DNA from: Amorphophallus konjac
Taxonomy: Eukaryota > Streptophyta > Magnoliopsida > Alismatales > Araceae
Reading direction: 5' to 3'
Assembly (NCBI GenBank): GCA_022559845.1
Contig: CM040118.1
Span: forward strand, 265,445,519-265,509,518
Length of the DNA stretch: 64,000 nt
Of this stretch, positions 1 to 11,752 are shown piece by piece. Below the pieces are notes generated by a model, which was not told the DNA's origin, did not search any database, and worked only from the letters and a program-made list of their open reading frames with translations. Numbering within the stretch: the stretch's first letter is position 1; the number at the start of each line of letters is the position of its first letter. The translations under genes and the position numbers were made by a program.

Positions 1-150
1 ATACATTTATTATATGGATTATTGAGCTAAAGTTCTAATCCTTTTTATATGATTTTGCAGGCCAAAACACTCAATAAATATTCCCCAAGATCAAAGGAGT
101 TTGATGCCAGAGAGTTCGGAAGGGTTACAATGGCATTTGGGGCTGAATTG
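1..150. other. Unassigned left edge
   Basis: AT-rich sequence with no credible reading frame. It could be the last internal bases before a 3' LTR, or part of the LTR itself if the LTR starts further left. I see no polypurine tract clear enough to decide. Confidence 0.3.
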
Positions 151-176
151 TGTTAATCTAGAATTTACTATAGCTA

Positions 177-350
177 GGTCCACCGGCGGCACTGTAGCTA
201 GGTCGACCGATTTTCCCAGAACCAAAAGGTTCGAGGTCTGTGACATTTAGGTCGACCGGCCCATTAATTCCGGTCGACCGGTTTTGCCAGAACCGAAAAG
301 TTCTAGCTGCAGCAGGTTCCGGTCGACCGGCCCATGAATTCCGGTCGACC
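177..350. repeat. GGTCGACC palindrome array, about 71-bp period
   Basis: Perfect GGTCGACC palindromes start at 201, 250, 272, 321 and 343, and an imperfect one (GGTCCACC) at 177. Spacing alternates 49 and 22 bp, so a unit of about 71 bp is repeated roughly 2.5 times upstream of the TATA box. Enhancer-like subrepeats in U3 are the simplest reading. Confidence 0.85.
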
Positions 351-493
351 GCCAGCCCCGAGCCAACCAAGTTTGACCTCAAAATCTACCTCGTGGCCAG
401 CCCCTTTCCATGGATTTGTTTAATCAAACCCTACCTAATCTTCCATGATTTATGGATCTGGTCTGGAGGGTGTCCAAGGACCATTCCAAGGGT

Positions 494-500
494 TATAAAA
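494..500 (+). promoter_or_regulatory. TATA box of the Copia-type LTR
   Basis: TATAAAA lies between the palindrome array and a long leader-like segment, as expected for a U3 promoter. It sets the element's transcription to the plus strand. Confidence 0.5.
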
Positions 501-904
501 CCAACATGAGAGGGTTAGAAACCCTAGTTGATGGAGTTGATGAAGTGAATCAAGAGAGGCCATTTCGAAGGTACTGTAGCACCTCCGTGAACAGTACTAC
601 GGGCTAGAGTTCTTCATCCTTCCAAGGTGATTCAAGCTCAGATCTGAAGCCAAGCAACCTCCAACCAAGCAAGAAGCATTCAAGGCTATCAAAGGTGATC
701 AAAGCTACATCCATACACCTCTTCATCAACTCAAGGGGATTCAAGAGAAGATCAAGCTACATCCAATATCCTCTCCATCAACTCAAGGTGATTCAAGCTT
801 ATATCTCAATCCAGCAACCTCCAAGGAAGAGTAGAATCAAGCAAGGCTAACAAGGGAGATCAAAGGAGGCTACAAGGGTGTGCTCAAGCAAGAGGAGTTC
901 GAGT

Positions 905-1115
905 TACTGTTCACGTGAACAGTACTCCTTGAAGAACATCTTCATCCAATCCAAGGCATTCAAGCTCATATCAAAGCGATCATCTTCCAAGATCTGTGAA
1001 GAAGGAAGGAAGGATCAAGGTAGTATATATTCACTTCTTCATCCATTCAAAGAGATCAAAGAGAGAAGATCAAGAGAGGAGATTGGAAGAATAGTTACTG
1101 TTCACATGAACAGTA
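905..1115. repeat. Repeated 20-bp palindrome around CACGTG
   Basis: 905-924 is a perfect palindrome, TACTGTTCACGTGAACAGTA, with a G-box core (CACGTG). A second copy at 1096-1115 has one mismatch (CACATG core), and half of the motif (GTGAACAGTAC) occurs near 590. The flanking DNA (about 610-1170) consists of diverged repeats of 'caagctacatcca...catcaactcaaggtgattcaa' type. Confidence 0.75.
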
Positions 1116-1302
1116 CTCCGTGAAGAACAATCATCCATTCAAGGGTGATTACAAGAAGATTGATTTACAAGAAGAAGAGATCCCTACTGCTGATCAACAA
1201 AGCATATCGATACAAGGGCCAATTCCTTCTTACTCAATCTCTTGTTTTAATTCCTTCACATCTGTTTTACTTTCAATATTGTTAAACATTGAAGTTGTGA
1301 TT

Positions 1303-1535
1303 CGTCCCTACCAGGTGGTTAGTAGGAAGGCAATTGGAGGCTGTTCCAATTTGCGGTTGACGTCCCTACCAGGTGGTTAGTAGGAAGGCAATTGGAGGGT
1401 GTTCCAATTTGCGGTTGACGTCCCTACCGGTGGTTAGTAGGAAGGTAATCGGGAGTTCTCCGATTTGCGGTGTAGCCGTCCCTACCGGCTTTGTGTGTAG
1501 GAAGATAGAAAGAGGGGTTTCTCTGTTCTGTGGTT
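1303..1535. repeat. Tandem repeat, exact 58-bp period
   Basis: Units begin CGTCCCTACC at 1303, 1361, 1419 and 1477. The first three are close copies; the fourth is degenerate after its first 12 bases. Each carries 'gtggttagtaggaagg'. It lies downstream of the TATA box, so it would be in the transcribed part of the LTR. Confidence 0.85.
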
Positions 1536-2034
1536 TGGGGCGTGTCCCCGGGTCAAGCTGTGTGTCAGCAAGGAAGCCTCACCGGGTTTTGGTGAGGGGT
1601 GGACGTAGGTTGCGGGGTTGCAACCGAACCACCTTAAAAATCCCTGTGTTGTGGGTTGTTTATTTTGTGTGATTGCTCTATATCTTCTAACCCCATTCGC
1701 AGGTTCATGTGCTTCCATACTTGGTTATCTTGCTCACATACATATGCACTTTGAGTGATCAACATAGCATACACACACACGCACGGTTGTTGCAAGCTAT
1801 TGCATGTTCATCTATGTGTTATACTTTGTAATTCACTTAAAGAAGTGTGGACGTTTCATAGCTTGTAATTCAAATCTTTCCATTTGAGCCACTCTAATTA
1901 ATTCTGCTGTGCATTGTGCCTAAGTGATTCATTCACTTTATAAGAGTGGTTTAAGCTTCCGCCAGCTAAGAGTTTTTAAATAGGCCAAAGCTTGTGAAAG
2001 GATCTATTCAACCCCCCTTCTAGATCCGTTTACA

Positions 2035-2456
2035 CCTCAAGGGACCCAATAGGTGACCCCTATGTGCACTTAAAAGAGTTTATTTATGAGTCGGCCCAAT
2101 TTTGACATGACCAATGTTTGATGGCCTATCTATTTGGTCTGTCATTGGAAGGCCCGGCTCGGGATTGGTTCTTTTCTCTTCCGCAAGAGCAGGTTGTGAA
2201 CTTTCATGTGATTCAAGACAAGTTCATTCAGCAGTTTCAAGACTAGGTTTGGCCCAAGTATTCTATGGTGGATTTGGCCCCTGAGAAGATGAAGCCCGAA
2301 GAAGAGTTCTCTACCTTTGTCGATCGCTGGCATCACCTCACCGCCCAAGTCCCGGGGCACATTCCGGAGCAAGAGCTGATCAAGATGCTGATTTCCAATG
2401 CAACGCCCGAGTACCGCTTCATCTTAGCCCTCAATGACATCACCTCCTGGCAATAA
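2035..2456 (+). pseudogene. Gag fragment of old element T
   Basis: The frame reads GDPYVHLKEF, then a stop, then MAYLFGLSLEGPARDWF and a helical stretch with VDRWHHL. This is the pattern of the Ty3/gypsy retrotransposon gag (capsid) domain, whose role is RNA packaging. The 5' part of gag is missing because the Copia-type LTR ends at 2034, inside the domain. In-frame stops near 2097 and 2246, and a TAA at 2454, show decay. Confidence 0.7.
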
Positions 2457-3402
2457 CTCTATAGTCAAGCCCGCTTCATTCGCCAACAAATCCACGATCC
2501 CCTTGACCCCGAGTCTCCTCCGCATCCTACGCCCACTTACACCTCACCATCTACATCTACCCCCCACATATCAACCTTCTGCATATCAACCCTTCATGAG
2601 TCAACCTTCCACTTATATCGCACCCTCCATGAGTCAGCCTTACATCGCATCCACCTCTAAAAGTCAACCCCTTACGAGTCAGCCCTCCACCTCCGCATAT
2701 CCACATTCATCTCCTCTTGTCAAGGGAACATCATACCCCGAGCAGGTGGATGTCATCCACTACATACCTACCCACTTCGCTCCACATACGCCTCCATCGA
2801 GTCCCTCCACTTGTCGCCGCGCGTCCTTGCCTATGCAACCCCCACAACCATCTTCATTACCTTCCCATATCCCTCGGCATCCACCTTGCCCGAAGCGGGC
2901 TCCTCACTATCCTCCGTTGCCGGAGTGTTTCACCGACATCTTTCGGGCTTTGATGGCTACTGATGCGTTGCAGCTCCCTCCAGTTGTGCATTGTCGACCC
3001 GCGGTCGGGGATATGCTCTAGTTCTGTGATTTTCACCGCCAGCAGGGGCATTTAATCGAGGATTTCCCCGAGTTCTGGGAGTTTGTTTATGACCTGGAAA
3101 ACAAGAAGAGGATCGATTGGTCTGCCATTCGCAAGATTATTGCACATCTCAACAAGCAGCAGCAACAAGAAGCGCCGCCTTAGCAGCCGTCTCCATTTCA
3201 AGGCAAGGGGCACCCCTATGAATCATCATCTAGCACCATGCCCACTCCTTCGCCTACTCCATAACCTGTTACCCCACCACATAAGCCTTCCCCTACTCCG
3301 GCTCCGCCTCCACAAACCCAAGCCTCTGCTTAGGATAGTGCCTCCACTTCTTCCTGCACTTCTTCCACCACCACTTCCACTCCCAACGCCGTTCGACGCA
3401 TC
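2434..3402 (+). pseudogene. Proline-rich linker and zinc-knuckle part of T gag
   Basis: A proline/serine-rich stretch (SQPST and YQPS type repeats) leads, across a TAG at 3019-3021, into CDFHRQQGHLIEDF at about 3022-3064. That is a CX2H...GH...C knuckle of the Tat-type gag with the last Cys changed to Phe. VYDLENKKRIDW follows. Further stops come at 3181-3183 and downstream in Pro-rich sequence. A nucleocapsid role in RNA binding is inferred from family resemblance. Confidence 0.55.
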
Positions 3403-4494
3403 GTGTCGATACGTCGACGATGGGTGCCACGGCCTTCCCCTAACCCTCAACCAAAACCATCTCCACTACCCCCAGTGCATGCTTCACCATCTCCACCACC
3501 CTCATCACCGCCTAAACCGCCATCATCTCCGTTATCGCCTGCGCCCGAGCCTGAGCAAGCCACGCTGTTGCCTTTACAACCACCTACATCTCTGCTTCCA
3601 CCTTTACCTTCACCCGAGCCCATCATTGCCGCATTGCCTTCGCCTCCACTTAACATCATCGTACCCGTTGAAACCTCCATGCCTTCCAAACCTTCACCTC
3701 CGTCATCCAAACATGTTACCTCCACTTCTCCATCCACTCCCACCCCATGGAGCGGGTATGCACTTCCTTTGGTGCCCCTTGGGTCTGGTCCCCAGGGTGA
3801 TAGTGAGCCGAGTCAGGATGGGTCAGTGCCGGTTATGCGTTTCCAGATTCAAGATTATATTTTCCGCATGCCGGTCCACGTCCCGATTTCTGGCTATTTT
3901 GGGGTGGATGAGCCTGTATTTCCGATGACGGTTGCTAAGAAGAGCTCTCTTGCATTAGTGGCAGTTTCTTCTCGAGCAAGGCTGGTTGCAATCTCTTTGC
4001 TCGCCGGAGGCTTGACTATTGATGCTATTATCACCTTTTAGATTGCTGGCCAAGAAGGGCTCTCTACCTGTATTGTGCTAACGCATACGGCTGCCAAGCA
4101 GATTATGGACTCTATGTTCAATGGCCAATTCGCCGTATCTTCTGCATTCTCCAAGGACATTATGCACACCTTATGCAATCTCTCTCGATTTATCAGTACG
4201 CCGGCCACGTCCACGCCGTGTATTAGTCTCCCTCAGTTTCATCCTTCCCTTCTATCAAGGGAGTTATGTTTCAAGCCCGATTGCTGAGTGGAGTTGCCGA
4301 ACCTCATACTTCTAGTGCCAAGAGACAAGACACCGTGGTTCCATGATATCCTGCATTTTAAGGAGTTATCTGTTCGAGAATGTCCGACTATGGTTAGCAT
4401 CCGATGTCTAGGGGCAACCGCCCCGATGAAGATACATGTCCATGATTGGGACAGGCTGTCTGCCAGGTGGGCTCGTTATTTGAGGAGATATTGA
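3403..4494 (+). pseudogene. Uncharacterised reading frame of element T
   Basis: One frame stays open for about 360 codons apart from two stops (4039-4041 TAG, 4285-4287 TGA). The first third is Pro/Ser-rich. The rest is non-repetitive and looks like a folded protein (VMRFQIQDYIFRMPVHVP, then TIDAIITF...IAGQEGL). I see no protease DSGA/DTGA motif and no reverse transcriptase motif. A diverged protease or an element-specific protein are both possible; I do not recognise it. Confidence 0.4.
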
Positions 4495-4880
4495 AAATCA
4501 AGAAGCCTAAAGGTCCGGGTCCGCGCCAGGCAGGCCCGTGTTCAAGAGATTTCTGCTAAGAAGAGACGACGGCACAAGTTTAAGGGCTGTCAGTTGTGCA
4601 CTTAGGGGTCCACTTCTCCTTCTTCTCCTTTTTACTCATCATTTCTTCTGCTCAGTTCCCACCCTTGGGTGGTGTATCTTCCCTCTTCTAACTCTGTCTC
4701 TATGATTCTCTCCTCTTCTCCCGAGTCCATGAACCACCGCTTTTCTTCTCTTCATTCGGGGCCTCCGGGTTTTTCACATTCTCATTATTCTAGGACCCGG
4801 CCTATGCCCTCTCATCATCCCGATCCTAGGACATCTTCTGATTCTTCTCCTCCGATATCGTCGGGTCCTTATTCTCCTTC
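4495..4880 (+). other. Basic-tail and Ser/Pro-rich remnant of T
   Basis: The frame continues into a basic tail (KKRRRHKFKGCQLC) with stops, then into a Ser/Pro-rich open stretch from 4669. Likely the degraded 3' end of the preceding coding region. Confidence 0.3.
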
Positions 4881-5078
4881 CCCGACCCTGTCGGGTGTCT
4901 ATGACTCTCTTTTCCCGACCATGTCAGGTGTTTATGACTCTCTTTCCCCGACCCTGTCAGGTGTCTATGATTCCTATTCCCCAACCCTGTCCGGTGATTC
5001 TAGTTCTCCTTTCCCGACCCTGTCGGCTTTCTATGATTCCTTTTCTCCGACCACGTCGGATGATTTTTCTTCCCCTCT
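4881..5078 (+). repeat. 33-bp minisatellite coding an 11-residue repeat
   Basis: Six units start at 4881, 4914, 4947, 4980, 5013 and 5046, each opening with (C)CCGACC-like sequence. In the open frame 4669-5136 they encode SPTLSGVYDSL-like repeats with substitutions. The period is exact, so unit gain and loss stayed in frame. Confidence 0.85.
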
Positions 5079-5499
5079 TTCCATTCTCTCCTATTCACCC
5101 TTTCAGGGACATTGCCCTTTTTCATGCTATTTTTGAGGCTTTATCTCGCCTTGATCTCAATTGATCTCTGCTTATTCTGTTTCTGGTTCCTTGTTATTAG
5201 GGTCTCTGCACCTTAACGAGGGAGTTCTAGCCCTCGTCTCTCTTCCTTTTTATCCTTCTTCGTCCAGTTTGATGTCTACCGCTCCTCCGTGTCGAGGAAT
5301 CTTGAAACCTTGTTATTCTCTCATCTTTGTCCTATCAAGCAAAGAATATGAAGCTCGATGATCAAGCTCTCGCTTCAGGATGCTATTTCCATGCCATGGA
5401 CTTGCAAGGTATCTTTTATTTTGTGCAAGAATATGCTATCATTTCCATTATTACTTCATGCACATTGTTATTATGACACTGGATTCCTCAACACGTATG
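5079..5499 (+). other. Internal DNA of T before the R1 insertion
   Basis: The Ser-rich open frame ends at 5136. After that I see only short pyrimidine-rich sequence without coding signal. It continues after R1 at 16791. Confidence 0.4.
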
Positions 5500-5504
5500 A
5501 GTGG

Positions 5505-6282
5505 TGGAGAGGGTGATTTATGTTGCCCAATTAAGAGCAGCCGAACTAGGCCCCTCAGGGCCCAACAAGGCTCAACTCAGCCAGGTGACAGCCCCCTGGG
5601 GCCCACTTAGGCGAGAAAGCCCAATAAAAGTTTCGCTCGAGGGTACTACCTTCCTAGGCGGCCTCTAGGCTTGGAAGGCCCGAGCGTCGGTCAGGTCACA
5701 GGAAAGGTCCATGCCCGAGCCATCTCTCCGCCCAGGGGAAGAAGGCGCATGTCGACCAATCCGACCCATCTTCGTCCGAGCTAAGCCTACCGCCCGGATA
5801 GGGCTGGCCTCTCTGAGCTCGGTACGGCCGACGATTGCTTATCCATGCAGCCGTTAAGAGTCCTCTGTGGGTAGGAATTTATAACGGTGAGGGACTCCAG
5901 CTCCCCAAGGTGATAACGCTCCCACGATAAGGTAATAAAAGCCCACGTCGAGGACGTAACCCCCACCTGAAACCCCTCGACTTACAGGACTCCAGAAGAC
6001 GGCGCACTATTTAACCCAGGGATACCCTCCGGTGAAAGGTAAGGGCAATCACATGCTCGAAACTCCTGAGCAGGAACCACTTCACCCTTCTGGTGGAGAG
6101 GGATCTCGCGCAGAAGCTACTTCCTCCCTATATTGCTCCCACCATAGCTCTACTGACTTAAGCATCAGAGGGTTTTCCCCAGGGACTCATCCCTGGGCCC
6201 CCTAATCCGTTTCTCTTTCTTGTAGTTCACTATCCGGTGATCCACTGCCCGCTCAGGACCAGCGCGAGATCTTGCCTCTTCA
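5505..6282 (+). repeat. R1 5' LTR
   Basis: Direct repeat of 16008-16785. TATTTAA at 6009-6015 is the likely TATA box. The LTR ends CTCTTCA two bases before the primer-binding site. Confidence 0.93.
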
Positions 6283-6284
6283 TC

Positions 6285-6302
6285 TGGCGCCGTCTGTGGG
6301 AA
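6285..6302 (+). other. R1 primer-binding site
   Basis: TGGCGCCGTCTGTGGGAA follows the LTR after TC, the usual spacing for minus-strand priming. It starts with the TGG that pairs with a tRNA CCA end. I do not assign the tRNA with certainty. Confidence 0.85.
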
Positions 6303-6318
6303 CGTACAAGAAGCCAGT

Positions 6319-7811
6319 ATGGTGCGAAGGAGCTCAGGGAGGAGGTCCGCCGGTGACAGGGAAAAGGCCATGGTAGCGGCAGGGGATGGCCCCTCCTGGG
6401 CCTCACAAAACCCTCCCTCCAATGCCAGCGCCCCCGCCGACGAACCACCACCCCCTCCTGTGGCAGTAGGGCTACCGCTCAATGGTGGCGCCGAAGCCTT
6501 CTAGGCCCTCAACGCGAAACTGGATGTCCTCGTGGAACTCATGAGGACCCAGGCGGCTAGGGATGGAAGGTCCCGCGCCCCGTCAGGGAGCCCTCCCCGC
6601 GAGAATGCATCCCAGTGCACCGCCGGAGGCCGCTTCACTCTCCGCGGCCAGCAGATCATCCGCAACAGGATTGGAGGACCCTCGCAGGCTCCGCCTCCGG
6701 AGCAAGAGGCTTCCTCCACACCAAGGCAGGAAAAACCTGGGGCGCGCCATCCGAACCCGGAGACTGATGTTCCCGGGGATCACCAAGACGCTCCTCCCAG
6801 CCCCACGGCACGACAACAGCCAGAGTTATCCCTCCGACTGTGAGATTTCGAGAGGCATTTTGCAGAGCAGGAGCGCGCCCTCTGCGCCCTGCAGAAGACC
6901 TCTTTCCCGGAGGATGAGGAGAAATCCCCGTTCTCCGAATACATCTTGAAGGTAGAGGTGTCTCCCAGAACCTCCATCCCAACCTTCAAGCTCTACGACG
7001 GCCAGGCGACCCGGCCGATCATTACGACAGCTTCGACGCTTTGATGACCTTGCATGGAGCGTCAGACGCCATCAAGTGCCGAGCCTTCGCGACCACCCTG
7101 GTCCAGGGCGCCCAGGCGTGGTTCCGGGCCCTCGCCCCTGGATCCATCCGAGACTTCAAGTAATTTGGGCGAGTCTTCAAAGAGAGTTTCACCGGAAGTT
7201 CCCCCCCAAGGTCGGTAGCGGGGCTCCTGGCCCTCAAAAAGGCGCAAGGGGAAAGACTCCGGGCCTATATTCACCGATTCAAGTCGGAAGCCCTGAGAAT
7301 CCCCCGCCTGGATGTGGCCTCAGCCATAACCGCGCTGACCGGGGGCACCCGGGATGAGAATCTCCGCCGTGAACTTGTCCTCCACCCTCCCTCGACCCTT
7401 TCCGAGCTAGTGACTCTGGCATTACACCACGCCGAGTGTGAAGAGGTGCTCAGCACTTGCCAAGATGCAACCGGCTCGGGTCGGGAGGGGGACAAGAAGC
7501 GGGCTTCCGAGCCAAGCTCAGGTTCGGGGAAAAGGCGGAACCGCGACGGGGAACGCAAGGAACTGTCACGGAAGTACGAGCGGTACACCCCACTAGCCAC
7601 GCCAGTCTGTGAGATCTACAAAGGCATCAAGGACTCGGGCCTCCTCCGCCAACCCGAGCCAATGAGATCGAAGAACCGTAATCGCAACAAGCACTGCTTG
7701 TTCCACAGCGATCACGGGCACCACACCGGCGACTGCCACCAGCTCCAGGACGAGATTGAGCGCCTCATCCCTCAGGGACATCTAGCTCGGTTTATAGCCG
7801 AGCGTAAATAA
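6319..7811 (+). pseudogene. R1 gag, degraded
   Basis: Starts MVRRSSGRRSAGD, as in R2 (24302). A Pro/Ala-rich N-terminus is followed by the capsid-like domain (FKLYDGQ near 6990; LRRELVLHPPSTLSELV near 7360) and a zinc-knuckle-like CLFHSDHGHHTGDC at 7695-7740. Damage relative to R2: TAG at 6502 (CAG in R2), TGA near 6841, a one-base deletion in the G run near 7010, TAA near 7161, and TAA at 7809. A two-base expansion in the C/G run near 7843-7856 breaks the frame again before protease. R2 is intact at most of these places, which is how each lesion was identified. Confidence 0.85.
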
Positions 7812-7933
7812 GATCGAGGCGCCCCGGAGGAGATCGACAATGCCCCCCCCCGGGGGTACACATCAATGTCATCTCCAGAGGAGCAGCATCAGGCGGCGAC
7901 AACATCCGAGGAAGGAAGCGTCATGTCGGGCGG

Positions 7934-10900
7934 GTGAGCCAAGCCATAGAGCCTCCCAAGGCCCCGCCGAGTGAGCCCCAGGTCATAGTCTTCTGCGACC
8001 GAGACCTGGAAGGGCTGAGCACCCCGCATGACGACGCCCTCGTGATTTCGGCTACGATAAACCATTGTAACATAGATAGGATTCTAGTTGACAATGGGAG
8101 TGCCCCTGATATACTGTCTTATAATTATTTCCTTAAGATGGGGGAGGAACCATCCAAACTCAGCCCGATCCGAACCCCTCTCTGCGGGTTCAATGGCCTG
8201 GCCACCTATCCCGAGGGAGCTCTAAGCCTGCCGGTTACCCTCGGCACCCCACCCAAAACTGTTACGGTCATGGTGGACTTCATAGTGATTAAAGGTATGA
8301 TAGCATACAACGCCATCTTCGACGGGGGAATCCTCAGCCGAATAAAAGTGGTGCCGTCTACCTATCACCAGAAAATGAAGTTCCCCACCAAAAATGGGTT
8401 GGGGGAAGTCCGAGGTAACCAGGCCGCGGCCAGAAGGTGCTACAATATCTCGGTAGAGGCCACAAGGCCGGACGGGAAGGACCAGGGCCCCCGTGGAGTC
8501 GAGGATAACTCCGCAACCACCGAACCTGGTGGTGAATTGCTGGCGATTTTCCTAAACGATGACCCGGCCCTAGGAGTAAAGATCGGAGCCGACCTACCGT
8601 CTGAGGTTCAACAGCAATATAAAAAGTTCCTTTCTGAGTACATCCGAGTTTTTGCTTGGGCTGATGATCAACTCTCTGGGATACCAGAGGAGACTGTAAT
8701 GCACAAGCTCAACCTCGACCCCGCCGTGAAGCCCGTACAGCAGCGCAGGAGGAAGCATGCACCGGAGAAACAGGCGATCATCAAGGTGCAGGTCACCAAG
8801 GGGCAAGAGACTGGCCTTTTTAGGCCGGTCCTGTACCCGACGTGGCTAGCCAACTTCGTCCTGGTACCGAAAGCTTCAGGCAAGTGGCGGATGTGCATGG
8901 ATTTCACTGACCTGAATAAGGCCACCCCTAAGAACTGTTATCCGTTGCCGAGCATCGACCAATAGGTTGACTCAACCTCGGGCAACGAGATACTCAGCTT
9001 CCTAGACGCCTATTCAGGTTACCACCAGATCAGAATGGATCCATAAGATGTCGAGAAGACCGCCTTCATCACCGACTACGGCGTATACTGCTACACCCGG
9101 ATGCCTTTCAGGTTGAAAAACACTGGAGCCACGTACCAGAGGCTGGTCAACCACATGTTTGAAGGACAGCTAGGTCAGAACGTCGAGGCCTACATCGACG
9201 ACATGCTCGTCAAGACCCCCAAGGCGGAAGACCACTTCACCGACCTCGCTGAGACCTTCGGCACCCTCCTGAGGTACAACATGAAGCTCAATCCTGCCAA
9301 GTGTGCCTTCGGAGTGAGATCCGGAAAGTTCCTGGGTTTCCTAGTCACTCAGCGTGGGATCGAGGCCAACCCAGACAAAGTCCAGGCCATCCTGGACATG
9401 CGCCCGCCCACCTGCATCAAGGACGTCCAACGCCTAACTGGGCGTGTCGCCGCTCTCAGCCGGTTCCTGTCCCGTGCGGCCGAACGATGCTTGCCCTTCT
9501 TCAAGCTTTTGAGGGGGCCCAAAGTGGCATATGCTACATTCACATGGGATGAGGAATTCCAGAGTGCGTTCACCGAGCTCAAGGAGTTCTTGGCCTCACC
9601 CCCGATGCTCTCCAAGCCCGTTCCGGGTGAAGTCTTGCTGCTCTATCTCTCGGTAACACCATCTACGGTTAGCTTGGTCCTAGTCAGAAATGACTCGGGA
9701 GTCGAGAGGCCGGTCTACTACACCAGCAAGGTGCTTAATGAGGCTGAAAGGAGGTACCCCACAACCTAGAAACTCGTGCTAGCGTTGGTTACCTCCGCGA
9801 AGCGCCTCCGACCCTATTTCCAGGGTCACCCCGTCACCGTGCTAACCGGTGAACCGTTGAAGAAGATCCTGGCCCACCCCGAAGCCTCGGGACGACTCGT
9901 CAAATGGGCCATTATGCTTGGGGCCTACGATATATCCTATCGGCTGCGCTCAGCTATGAAAGGCCAAACGCTCGCCGACTTCATCACCGAAAGCACCATC
10001 CCGACTGAAGAAAGATCCCCGTCCGCTCCCGGGCCGACCTGGGAATTGTTCGTTGATGGATCCTCCAACTCGGTCGGTAGTGGTGCCGGAATCCTCCTGA
10101 AGTCCCCCGAAGGAGCAGAACTGCAATACGCCTTGAAGTTCAGCTTTCAGGCATCCAACAATGCTTCCGAGTACGAGGCCCTTATCTCGGGAGCGTGCAT
10201 GGCCCGACGGTTAGGGGCTGAGCGAGTCAAAATCCATACTGACTCCCAGCTGGTCGCTAGCCAAGTCAACAGTGAGTATGAAGCTCGAGAGGCACCAATG
10301 ATCAAATACCTCCAACTGGTCAGAGACCTGGCCCAATAGTTCGAGAGATTCGAGGTAGTCCGAATTGCTCGGGAGAAAAACTCCCGAGCGGATGCCCTCT
10401 CTCGGCTGGCCTCCTCTCTCGACCCCGAAGGTACATGATCGGTCCTCCTTGAAGAGCTAGAGCACCCGAGCATTGACTCGGAGCTCCTTACTGTTGACTC
10501 AGCCATTCCGAGCGACTGGCGCACCCCCTACCTGTCGTGGCTCCGGGACTCTCAAGAGCCTTCCGACCCTCGAGAGGCCTGCAGATTGAAGTACCAAGCC
10601 CGGCGCTTCGTCGTTCTAGATGACACTCTCTACCGGAGATCTTTCTCCGATCCCCTCCTGAAGTGTCTCGGCCCCGATGAAGCCAACCGAGCTATCCAAG
10701 ATATTCATGAAGGCCTGTGCGGAGCGCACTCAGGAGGAAGGTCACTCACCCGGATCCTGCTACGGCAGGGTTACTGGTGGCCCACTCTGCAGCGCGACTG
10801 CACGGTCTACGTGCAACAGTGCGACGGATGCCAATGATTCGACCACTTAGTCCATCAGCCGACTACGGAGCTCATCACCTTGACCGAGCCATACCCCTTC

Positions 10901-11752
10901 GCTCGGTGGGGGATCGACATTCTTGGGCCGTTCCCTACGGCTTAGGCCCAGAAGAAGTTTATCATCGTCACCATTGACTACTTTACCAAGTGGATCGAGG
11001 CAGAAGCCACGACGAGGATCACCGAGACAGTCGTCTGGAGTTTCGTCTAGAAATCTATCATTTGTCATTACGGCATCCCCCGGGTGATAGTGAGCGATAA
11101 TGGTCGGCAATTTAACTCTCGTTATTTCCGAGACAGATGTGTCGACCTAGGTATTCACAACCACTTCACTTCGGTCGCCCACCCTCAGGCCAACGGGCTA
11201 GTCGAGAATGCCAATAAGACTATCTTAAAAGGCATAAAGACTAGACTCGGCAAGGCCAAGGGCAACTGGCTCGAGGAACTGCCTAGCGTACTTTGGTCCC
11301 ACAGAACGACTCCCAGAACGGCAATCGGTGAGAGTCCTTTCCAGTTGGTATATGGCACTGAGGCCGTCATTCCGTTGGAGATCACCAATCCCTCCCTCCG
11401 AGTCATCTGCTTCTCGCCCGAGGTAAACGAGCAAAAATTGCTCGAGAACCTCGACCTAGCGGATGAACTTCGAGAGATTGCCAGCATCCGAGCGATGGAA
11501 TACCAGCGCCGCCTCACTCGATACTACAACGCCAAAGTCCGAGACAGGCACTTCCAACCGGGAGACTCCATCCTCAGGAAAGTCGAAGCCTCTCGACCAC
11601 TAGAGGCGGCGGACAAGCTATCCCCTAACTGGGAAGGCCCCTACCGAGTGGTCGAGACGCTCGGGCAAGGAGCATACCGGCTATCTACAATGGAAGGGGA
11701 ACCCATCCCTCGGACATGGAATGCAGCCACACTACGCAAGTTCTACTTTTGA
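7934..11752 (+). pseudogene. R1 pol: protease, RT, RNase H, aRNH, integrase
   Basis: One frame runs through all domains with stops only. Protease: ILVDNGSAPD near 8080. Reverse transcriptase: KWRMCMDFTDLN near 8880, and AYIDDML near 9190 with the catalytic YIDD. RNase H follows to about 9850. A second RNase H-like domain (ELFVDGSSN near 10045), typical of the Tat lineage, follows. Integrase: HHCC zinc finger ending CDGCQ near 10835, then D (GIDILG near 10914), D (IVSDNGRQF near 11088) and E (GLVENANK near 11200). The frame closes RKFYF-TGA at 11752 with no chromodomain. In-frame stops lie near 8963, 9044, 9767, 10337, 10437, 10835, 10944 and 11049; each is a sense codon in R2. Confidence 0.9.

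Larger units (their letters stand above)
151..2034 (+). mobile_element. Copia-type LTR (solo LTR or 3' LTR)
   Basis: The right end has the run of C followed by TCTAGATCC and ends TTTACA, as in many plant Ty1/copia LTRs. Further inside is a 'gtggacgtaggttgcgg...gaaccacc' block that I also associate with Copia LTRs. A TATA box near 494 gives plus orientation. The right edge is sharp because a Ty3-type gag frame resumes directly after it with no primer-binding site, so this is not a 5' LTR. The left edge at 151 (TGTTAATCTAGA) is a guess from its weak mirror with the right end; the 5-bp flanks AATTG and CCTCA do not match. A 3' LTR of an element lying left of the window is therefore as likely as a solo LTR. 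No protein is encoded. Confidence 0.6.

Noticed and set aside
1303..1535. CRISPR-like array
   Set aside because: Direct tandem units of 58 bp without unique spacers, in plant DNA; an LTR subrepeat.
7934..11752. R1 pol as a functional gene
   Set aside because: At least eight in-frame stops, each a sense codon in the sister element R2.
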